The notes beneath the pieces were generated by a model, which had not been told where the DNA came from, did not search any database, and saw only the letters and a program-made list of their open reading frames with translations. DNA of 64,000 nucleotides. It comes from Saccopteryx bilineata (taxonomy: Eukaryota > Chordata > Mammalia > Chiroptera > Emballonuridae). Below are positions 55,797-64,000 of the stretch, piece by piece. Position 1 is the first letter of the stretch, and each line of letters begins with the position of its first letter. Where the stretch lies: positions 53,247,795 to 53,311,794 of the forward strand of contig NC_089498.1 in the NCBI RefSeq assembly GCF_036850765.1. The letters are read 5' to 3'. A program made the translations under genes and the position numbers.

Positions 55797-57275
55797 GACA
55801 AAAAAGAAAATACCACCCACTGAATGGGAGAACATATTTGCCAATTATGCATCTGGTCAGAGGTTATTATTCAAAATGTATAAAGAATTTATAAAACTCA
55901 ACACCAAGCAAATAAATAAACAAGCAATCCAATTTAAAAATGGACAAAAGATTTAAATAGATACTTTTCTAAAGAGGACATACAGATGACAATAGACATG
56001 AAAAGATGCTCAATGTCACTAGCCATCAGAAAAATGTAAATTAAAACCACAGTGAGAGAGCACCTCACACCTGTCACAATGGCCTATCAATAAATCAACA
56101 AGCAACGAGTCCTAACAAAGATATAGAGAAAAGGGAACCCCATGCAGTGTTGTTGGGAATGCAGATCTGTGCAGCCATTTTGGGAAGCAGGACAGAGTTA
56201 CCTCAAAAAATTAAAAATGGAATTTTTAATCCAGCAATTCCACTTCTGGGAATTTATCCAAAGAAACCCAAAACAGTGATTTGAAAGACTAAATACACTT
56301 CTATGTTCATTATAGTGTTATTTATAATACCCAATATTTGAATAGAAAAGCTGTACATTTACACAAAGGAATACTATGTGACCATAAAATGAATGGAAAT
56401 CTTACCCTTTGCAACAGCATGGATGGACCTGTAGAGCAGGGGTCTCAAACTCAACTCAGCATGTGGGCCGCAGAGCAAGATCACAGCTGTTCAGCGGGCC
56501 GCACTAGGTCTACAAAAGGCAACTGTTTCGCAACACTTTTCTAACTGCAGTTGAAAACAAAAAAAAATCAGTACAACAAGCACAATTGTACATGCAGTTT
56601 ACTCAGTGTCACAAAACGACCAGAAACTGTAGTTCGCATCACAACTGCTCTTAACTAAGCTAATATCTAGCTAGGATGCTAGAGAAATGAAAAATACAAG
56701 TAGGCTCCTAGGTTTACTTAATTTTATCCAAAATATTTTGAACTTCGTGGATTAGTCTGTGGGCCGCACAAAATTGTTCAGCGGGCCGCATGCAGCCCGC
56801 AGGCCACGAGTTTGAGACCCCTGCTGTAGAGTATTCTGTTAAATGAAATAAGCCAGTCAGAGAAAAACAAGGACCCCATGATTTCACTCATACATGGAAT
56901 CTAATGAACAAACAAGCAAAAAAAGACAGACTCAAAGATAGAAACTAGGTTGACAGATGTTGCATGGTGTGGTTGAGGGGGTGAAGAGATTGAGCAAAAA
57001 GGAAAAGAAAAAGAGAAAAAACTAATGAACACGGACAGCCATACGGTCATTGCCCAGAGGGGTGGGGTCGCAGAAGGTGGAGGATAGTAGAGGAGGGACA
57101 CATGGTGATGGAAGGAGACTTGACCTGAAGTGGTGAACGCACAATACAGTGCCCAGGTTATGTGCTGCAAAACCAACAGACACAGAGAAACACGCAGAAA
57201 ATTGAACCCTGTATAATTTTGTGTGCCAGTGTTATCTCAATAAGTTTAACAAAAAGGAAAAAAAGAGAAAACACC
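55797..57275 (+). repeat. old L1 3-prime end, plus strand, with hAT MITE inserted
   Basis: Sense L1 ORF2 C-terminus: TGGGAGAACATATTTGCCAA, TCCAGCAATTCCACTTCTGG, then GAATGGAAATCTTACCC. After the MITE it continues AAATGAAATAAGCCAGTCAG and CATACATGGAATCTAATGAA into the 3-prime UTR. Stops throughout. Confidence 0.85.
56437..56823. mobile_element. hAT MITE, perfect 8-bp target duplication
   Basis: A 387-bp element with ends CAGGGGTCTCAAACTCAACT and GAGTTTGAGACCCCTG. CTGTAGAG flanks it on both sides (56429-56436, 56824-56831). GTGGGCCGC blocks lie near both ends. Confidence 0.96.
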
Positions 57276-57474
57276 AGCCAAATTTGCTTCTTCATATTTA
57301 AGTGACTACTTTAGAAAGTGGTACGAGGCAAATGCTTTCAGAACTTTGCTTTACTTTAGACTAGTACTCTCTGCTAATTAAGTAATAATCTTTCCACCTC
57401 TGAACCATTCGTTTATCCTTTACAAGTAAGTAATGCTGCTCATTAGGAGGTCCCTGTAAATAAAATGAGAGTAT

Positions 57475-57597
57475 GCCTGACCTGTGGTGGCGCAGAGGAT
57501 AAAGCGTCGACCTGGAATGCTGAGGTCGCCGGTTCAAAACCCTGGGCTTGCCTGGTCAAGGCACATATGAGAGTTGATACTTCCTGCTCCTTTCTTT

Positions 57598-57654
<57 letters not shown>

Positions 57655-57699
57655 GTCTAAAATGAATAAATAAAGTCTTTAAAAATAAAAAAAAATAAG
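57475..57699 (+). mobile_element. short tRNA-derived SINE (GCCTGACCTGTGG type) with target duplication
   Basis: GCCTGACCTGTGGTGGCGCA start, AATGCTGAGGTCGCCGGTTC, long CT tract, A-rich tail. Flanks share AAAATGAGAGT. Confidence 0.96.
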
Positions 57700-58311
57700 A
57701 AAATGAGAGTGGGTGAAAACAAAATTACTCTGGCTGCAGCTAGTCTTTTCATAATATATCAGTTTGTTTTGTCTTCTAGAAAATGACCCAACATTAATGT
57801 CTATATGTAATAAATTAGCAGTCTTTGCCTCTTAAATAGTTTTCACTTTTATAAAAATATTCTGAAAGAAAATATATTCATATAAGTTCACACTCCTATT
57901 AATTTTTTTATACACTTGCTTTTGCATAGACAGGAAAACAGTAAACTAAGTTTTATGCATACTATTCATAATATGAAATGGGTTGCAGGTCATTCTTGGG
58001 GTAATATTTGCTGTTATTTCTTCTCCAGAATAGACTTTGAAGTTGTTTATAAAATGATAATGAATAAAATAAGCATTGCTAAGAGACTCAATCAGGAAGG
58101 AATTGGGAAACCACTGAGGACATGGGACATATCCTTGCTGCATCTCAGTTCTTTAAACTATGATTAAGTTGCTGTCCTGTTGCTAAATTCAGCTCCAAGC
58201 TAAACAGGAAACATCTTGGATCAATGACTGATACATAAATATATATAGACTTCACTTTCTCCTCATGATGACCAGACCATCAGCATCCTTACTTTAAAAG
58301 AAACCAATCCA
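57700..58311. other. intergenic, no feature recognised
   Basis: About 600 bp. A plus-strand frame of 83 codons at 57916-58167 overlaps a minus-strand frame and has no family signature. Confidence 0.5.
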
Positions 58312-58681
58312 GCCTGACCAGCAGTGGAGCAGTGAATAGAGCATCAGCCTGGAATACTGAGGACCCAGTTTTGAAACCCTGAGGTCCCCTGCTTGAGTAT
58401 GAGCTCATTCAGCTTGAGTACGGGCTCTTATAGCTTGAGCATGGGATCATAGACATGACCCCATGGTGTCTGGCTTGAGACCCAGGTTGCTAGCTTGAGC
58501 AAGGGGTTACTAGCTCAGTGGGAGTCTCCCCTCTCCCATCAAGGCACATATGAGAAAGCAATCTGAACAACTAAGGTGCCACAACTATGAGTTTATATTT
58601 CTCATCTTTCTCCCTTCCTGTCTGTCTGTCTCTCTTTCTCTCTCAATAAATATAAAATAAAATAAAATAAAATAAAAAAAG
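58312..58681 (+). mobile_element. tRNA-derived SINE (GCCTGACCAGC type, long body) with target duplication
   Basis: GCCTGACCAGCAGTGGAGCA start, GCTTGAGTACGGGCTC units, GGATCATAGACATGACCCCA segment, AAATAAAATAAA tail. Flanks are GAAACCAATCCA and GGAACCAATCCA. Confidence 0.94.
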
Positions 58682-58771
58682 GAACCAATCCATTTTGACA
58701 ACCAGTATCCTTTATTTACATAATGGGCCTAACCAATTCCAGCTGACTCAGGGAACATCCTTCATTTACAT

Positions 58772-59121
58772 CAGGGGTTGTCAATCTTTTTATACCTACA
58801 GCCCACTTTTGTATCTCTGTTAGTAGTAAAATTTTCCAGCCACCCACCAGTTCCACAGTAATGGTGATTTGTAAAGTAGGGAAGTAAATTTACTTTATAA
58901 AATTTATAAAGCAGTTACAGCAAGTTAAAGCATATAATAATAATTACTTACCAAGTATTTTATGTCAAATTTTCGCTAAGTTTGGCAGAATAAATCTTTA
59001 CAAAACAACTTACTATAGTTAAATCTATCTTTTTATTTATACTTTGGTTGCTCTGCTACTGCCCACCATGAAAGCTGGAAAGCCCACTAGTGGGCAATAG
59101 GGACCAGGTTGACTACCACTG
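58772..59121. mobile_element. hAT MITE, perfect 8-bp target duplication
   Basis: A 350-bp element that starts CAGGGGTTGTCAATCTTTTT and ends GGTTGACTACCACTG. ATTTACAT flanks it at 58764-58771 and 59122-59129. GCCCACTTTT and GCCCACTAGTGGGC lie near the ends. Confidence 0.95.
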
Positions 59122-59221
59122 ATTTACATGAAGGACCTCAATGAGAATAGCTTGTAGTTTTTTTCTTTATAAGCCCTGCTTCTCTGTGTTTTCTTTGTTT
59201 CAAGCCCTAGTATAAACACTA

Positions 59222-59296
59222 TTGCTGTGGGACCCTGGCCAAGTCATATGTCCTCTTTATGCCTTTTTTTCCCTCGTCTGCAAAATATGAATAAGA
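59222..59296 (+). repeat. MIR SINE, left half (split by SINE)
   Basis: GGGACCCTGGCCAAGTCATA, then CTCGTCTGCAAAATATGAAT. The right half resumes at about 59701 with ATTAAATGAGTTAAAAATGT. Confidence 0.75.
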
Positions 59297-59700
59297 GCCT
59301 GACCAGGCAGTGGTGTAGTGGACAGAGTGATGAACTAGGATGCAGAGGACCCAAGTTAGAAACCCCGAGGTCACCAGCTTGTGCGCGGGCTCATCCAGTT
59401 GGAGCGCAGACTCATCGGCTTGAGCATGGGGTCGCTGGCTTGAGCATGGGATCATAGATGTGACCCCATGGTTGCTTGCTTAAGCCCAAAGGTCGCTGGC
59501 TTGAGCAAGGGGTCACTCACTCTGCTGTAACCCCTGGTCAAGGCACTTATGAGAAAGCAATCAATGGACAACTAAGGTGTCGTAACAAAGAATTGAAGCT
59601 TCTCATCTTTCTCCCTTCCTGTCTGTCCCTATCTGTTCCTCTATCTGTCTCTGTCACACACACACAAAAAAGTGTATACACACACACACACACATATAAC
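59297..59700 (+). mobile_element. tRNA-derived SINE (GCCTGACCAGG type, long body)
   Basis: GCCTGACCAGGCAGTGGTGT start, GGATCATAGATGTGACCCCA segment, GAGAAAGCAATCAATGGACA, CT-rich stretch, then a CACA-rich tail (59655-59700). Confidence 0.94.
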
Positions 59701-59790
59701 AATATCTCATATTGTACACATTAAATGAGTTAAAAATGTAAAATGTTCAAAGAAAGGGTAATTATTTAATAATTATATAATAGTTACTAT
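59701..59790 (+). repeat. MIR SINE, right half
   Basis: ATATCTCATATTGTACACAT then TAAATGAGTTAAAAATGTAA, continuing the MIR cut by the SINE at 59297. Confidence 0.65.
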
Positions 59791-60800
59791 GATATTTTAG
59801 CAGAGTGCTAGTTATTGTACTTACTCTTGATGCAGGCTCCTCTGTACTCACCCATAATCTCTCTCAATTCCTTCCCTTACCCAAACCACCTGGCCCAGAA
59901 GAACAAACTAATTAACCTGGAACCAAATTGTGCTATATGCCATAGAAGATATATCTGAAACCAATTCCAAAGAAATCTTAAAAGTAGAAGGCCAAAAAGA
60001 AACCAAACTAAAAAAAAAAAATTAGTCCTTAAGGACACATTGACTCTAATGGCTGCAAACATATTATATATATATAGTTTACTAAGTAATTTAATGTAAA
60101 AATTTAAAAGACTATATATTAAGTGTTTTTTTCTTTGGTTTCAATTTATTCTTTACACCATATTTTTTACCCATGTAGTTCGGACTGTTTGAGTGTCTTT
60201 CCTGGGAAACAGAAGTACAAGAAATATCTCCTGTGACTGAGGTAAGTGTGGATGTCTATGATTTCAGGATAGAAAATTGTTTTGGTCTTTATTTACAGGT
60301 AGAAAGGAATAGATTTTTTTTTTATTATTATTAAAGACTAAAATATTATTCCCAAAAAGAAGTAATTCTGAGTCAGGACTGAGGAACTGGCCTGTGGAGA
60401 ATAGACAATTAACTTGGATGAGCTCTAAAAACATGAGTTATACATGTAGGGATTTTAGATTCTGCGTATAAATTTAAAGTCACGGGAAGAGCCAAAGTGA
60501 GGTAATAATAGCCATTCTTCAAAACTTGCTGTAATTATGTATACCAGTCAAGGGCCTAGCAAACAAAACAAAAGAAAACAAAAAACAGGTGGCTTAGTCT
60601 GAAGGCTTAAGCCAAGAGTGTTTTATTGAAGAAAGTCTATCTACAGGGGTCTGAGCAGGCACTGAGAAATGCACAAGGCATGGGAGCCACTCCAACTCCA
60701 GAATCGGGGGATATGGCAAGGGGAGAGGGCTCAGAGCCATGAAAACAGGGCCACCTGGTGGAGATGCAGCCTCTGCCAAACTGCAGGTGTTCAGAGTGAG

Positions 60801-60804
<4 letters not shown>
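59791..60804. other. intergenic, no feature recognised
   Basis: About 1 kb, AT-rich then GC-richer after 60.6 kb. No gene or named repeat. Confidence 0.5.

Positions 60805-60850
<46 letters not shown>
60805..60850. repeat. (TG)n microsatellite
   Basis: More than 20 TG units in a row. Confidence 0.98.
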
Positions 60851-60852
<2 letters not shown>

Positions 60853-60975
60853 GGGATGAAGGGAAGAGTGGTGAAGTGGTGAGGATTCCACTTTGACTTC
60901 TTTTTGCTCTGCTTTCTTATCCTTGCCATTAAGTGAACCCATCAAAAAGCCAGAGCTAGGGAGCCTACTATCTAG

Positions 60976-61298
60976 CAGGGGGGTCGGGAAACTTTTTGGC
61001 TGAGAGAGCCATGAATGCCACATATTTTAAAGTGGAATTCCATGAGAGCCATACAATGACCCGTGTACGTTATGCACTATCCAATAAAAATTTGGTGTTG
61101 TCCTGGAGGACAACTGTGATTGGCTCCAGCCACCCTCAACCATGAACATGAGCGGTAGGAAATAAATGGATTATAATACATGAGAATGCTTTATATTTTT
61201 AACTTTATTATTTTTTTTATTAAAGATTTGTCTGCAAGCCAGATTCAGCCATCAAAAAAGCCATATGTGGCTCGTGAGCCACAGGTTCCTGACCCCTG
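60976..61298. mobile_element. hAT MITE, deletion derivative of the element at 25862
   Basis: A 323-bp element with ends CAGGGGGGTCGGGAAAC and GGTTCCTGACCCCTG. Flanking octamers CTATCTAG and TTACATAG agree at 5 of 8, including the TA and TAG positions hAT often prefers. Its interior (GCCATACAATGACCCGTG, GATTGGCTCCAGCCACC, GATTTGTCTGCAAGCCAGAT) matches the ends of 25862-27244 in reverse. Confidence 0.93.
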
Positions 61299-62619
61299 TT
61301 ACATAGGTTATGTACAGAGTCAGGCAGGGGAAAAAGAAACCTCTCGTGTTGGTGAGATCCTACTGAGGCTTTGGGTCCAGAGGAAGCAATACTATGCTAT
61401 GGTATAAACATCTTGTATATTTATCCATTTTAAAGCTTTGGCTAAATTAATTAGCATTTAATCTAGCCTTACATTGGAGAGATATCTGTTGAGAACAAAT
61501 AGTCCAATAAATAAAACAAAGTATCTTGTAAATAAATTAAAACCACAAAAATGATAGTTATTTCCTTAATAAATTCTTAAAATTCAAAGGAAAATTATGT
61601 ATCTATATTCAAAGTATCATCTTATTTATAACTTAGGGTCCATAATCTTGACTAATTTAGGGGGAAATTTAGTGGTAAAGAGAAAAACTCTTTAAAACAA
61701 TGCTAGACCTCAGTTCTTGAGTTTGGCTCCGAAAGAATTCAGAGCCAAGAACTTTATCTTAAGATGTTTCTTTAGCCTTTTAAAAAGAAAGTCATAAAGA
61801 AGAAGTGAGCTAGCTGGGCCGCCTGGACCCAGGAAACAAGTTACAGAGGCTAAAGTAGGGAGGGCCCTTGGAGCTTAGGAGAAGAAAAGCAAAGAACACA
61901 TACCTAAGGAAGGAAGGAGAAAAAGCATGGGAGAGAGGGAGGGAGAGAGGGAGAGAGGGAGGGAGAGAGATGGAGAGAGCCCATATGTATTGGGTCTCTT
62001 GTCTTAAGGGTTTAATGTGTTTTCTAAAAGCAAGAAATTTTAGGGAAGGTCTCAAGGAGGATCTCAACAGAATATTCATCAGCTTTCCAGGTGTGACCTC
62101 TCAGGGTCATGGTCTCTATTGATTAGTCAGTGCTAGCGTAGGGCGTCAATTAGTCATTTCATCTGATTTTGCTGCTTTTCTGGACCTGGAGCTGAAACAC
62201 AACTGAGGCCAGATGTTGTCTCTAGTATGACCAAAACTCTGTCTCTGTGGTCAACAGTCCTGAGGCTTCATTCCTAAGATTATTTGATGCTGATCAAAAT
62301 CCCATCATTTCAAGAGCTTAAAGCTTAAGGGAGTGGTCATACAAAGGAGGAGGAGGCAGGTTTGTTGCGGTGCGGTGGGATTGGGCCAGTTTGAATCAGC
62401 TATCTATTTCAGTTTCCCCATTCCACTTGCCAAGAAATTTTTCTAGCTTCTTGCTATCCTACCTCACTTTGTTGGATCTGAGGCTTCCTCAGAAACAGAT
62501 TTTCACAGTAACTCTTACTAATAAAATTGTTTTGTTCTGGATGTTCTAGGTATGGGACAATATCATAGGGCTATTCTGTTAAATACAAGGAAACTTTACC
62601 GTATAAAAGGAGAAATGAT
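61299..62619. other. intergenic, no gene; GGGA-rich stretch at 61930-61980
   Basis: About 1.3 kb. A purine-rich simple stretch (GAGGGAGGGAGAGAGG units) lies in it. Nothing else was recognised. Confidence 0.55.
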
Positions 62620-62810
62620 AGATTTTGAAACCAGAGACTATGGGTTTGATACAAACTCCAGCACAGATTAAATATATGATCTTTGGCAAATTGTTTACAG
62701 TCTCATGCATCAGTATTTTTATCAACAAAAATTAGGAAAAAGCTTTACTTTTAGAACTATAGTTAGACTTAATTGACATAAAGTATGTGAAAATGTTTAC
62801 TGCAGTGCCT
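62620..62810 (+). repeat. MIR SINE, diverged
   Basis: TTTGAAACCAGAGACTATGG, TGATCTTTGGCAAATTGTTT and ACTGCAGTGCCTAGATCA follow the MIR order. Confidence 0.65.
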
Positions 62811-64000
62811 AGATCATATTACACCTTTAAAATAACAGTGCCTTTTATTTTTTTACAAATATTTTTTGAGCATCGTCATTAAGCTTTCTGTTCAGTAATA
62901 CATTATATATTTGAACATGAGGTCATATAAACAATGCTTATCTCTGAGTAGATGCTTAATAAATATAATGCTTTATTAAATAAAATAAGTTTTTACTCTA
63001 AAGGAGCCTGTAATATACTATAATGGGGACAAATATGTGTGCACATAAAAATATAATCTACAAGTGAGTAAGAGAGTAAGAGCAGTGACATATTAGTGTC
63101 TAGAAAGGTGAGTCATCAGAGCCAACAAGATGATAAAGCCCTCACAAAGAACTGGAGCTCAGGCTGAGATGCTATGGAAAACACATGAATACAGATACAA
63201 GGTAGAAAGATTATTGTATACTTGGGGAATTTGTATACTTAATCAAAGAAACAGAACAGTAAGCAAGAACATGTTTTGATGAGGTGAAAAGACACTGATT
63301 TGAAAGGAAAATTTTTTAAATGGAGAGAAGTGTAAGTCAGTTTGGGGATGGCCTCAACTGCTTGTTAAATAAAGAGATTTTACTCTAAACCACAGGACGA
63401 TGTTGAAGGCTTTGGACTATTTAAGTGACAGATTGAATAAGTATTTTGTAACCAGAAAACAAAGCCTGATTTGGGATTACCCATTATCCCTTTTGCCAAT
63501 AAAGAGAGATGAGGACCAAGTAGGTACAATGTGTGTTGTTTAATCAGTAATACTGGCAGATGTGAGAAGACAGGGATGTCCTTTCCACAAAGCTGCTTTA
63601 ACACTCTCCTGGTGATAGCAGTCTTTATAGGGTTCAAAGGAAAAAAAAAAGTCCGCGCAGTTAGTTTGTAACAACGTATAGGATGTGGGGTGTCAGCTGC
63701 AGAAACAGCTCCTCTGCAAGTTCTTCTGATGTAGCACAGGCCTAATCAGCATAACCTATCTGCTGTCCCTGGTAATGAAAAGTCCAGGACTTGGCAGTAG
63801 TCATAGTCACATCAACCACACAGAGGCCAAGGTGTGGAACAATGATTTATTGCAAACACCTGGGTGCAAGTGGGCTGGGTCCGATAAGAGAGTCAGCTTT
63901 GAGCAGCAGTGAGAGGGTTTTATACTCTGCTGCCTCCTTCTGGCAGTTTTTGTTGATGCTGGTTACCAGGCCTCTGGTCTGGCCTGTGGTATTCTTCTGT
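62811..64000. other. intergenic, no feature recognised
   Basis: About 1.2 kb to the window edge. The first 150 bp (TGCTTAATAAATATAATG) may be another MIR or L2 tail. No coding feature is seen. Confidence 0.45.

Noticed and set aside
60637..61023. Minus-strand 128-codon frame with a His-Thr run
   Set aside because: It is translation of the (TG)n repeat with flanking chance sequence.

Overview
The window is nuclear DNA from a placental mammal, most likely a bat. The evidence is tRNA-derived SINEs of several related types, many with clear target-site duplications. There are also several short hAT DNA transposons with 8-bp duplications, a palindromic mariner-like MITE, and long L1 elements. The SINE sequences look more like those of horseshoe or roundleaf bats than of Myotis-type bats, but this is recall and not a search, so family level is uncertain. 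No CRISPR, operon or plasmid-type feature exists here.

Gene content is sparse. The left edge (1-960, minus strand) carries exons 1 and 2 of the mannose-binding lectin gene MBL2 with its TATA box; exons 3 and 4 lie outside the window to the left. The rest is intergenic DNA upstream of MBL2. In human this side of MBL2 is a long gene desert, which fits what is seen. The only other gene-like locus is at 31.5-34.6 kb. A three-exon RALGDS-like open frame on the minus strand (414 codons, good splice sites, RasGEF N-terminal domain missing) faces a frameshifted copy of its last exon on the plus strand. Together they form an inverted duplication.

Repeats dominate 5-42 kb and are deeply nested. An old antisense L1 (element A) is split into three pieces (4996-5650, 11656-12242, 41353-41800). 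The first gap is filled by a plus-strand L1 (element B, 5650-11655), which itself carries a mariner MITE and a SINE. The second gap is bounded by a 14-bp direct repeat and holds the 3-prime end of a minus-strand L1 (element C) at 12243 and an L1 5-prime end at 41352. Between these ends, about 2.5 kb of L1 (ORF1 and part of the 5-prime UTR) occurs twice in direct orientation, at 16.49-19.01 kb and 37.81-40.31 kb. The two copies flank about 18.8 kb of unrelated DNA that includes the RALGDS-like locus. The best reading is that a foreign block was lodged inside one full-length L1, for example by homologous integration of a circular DNA.

The right third (42-64 kb) is ordinary intergenic DNA with scattered SINEs, old MIR and L1 pieces, three hAT MITEs, one mariner MITE and simple repeats. 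No gene was recognised there.
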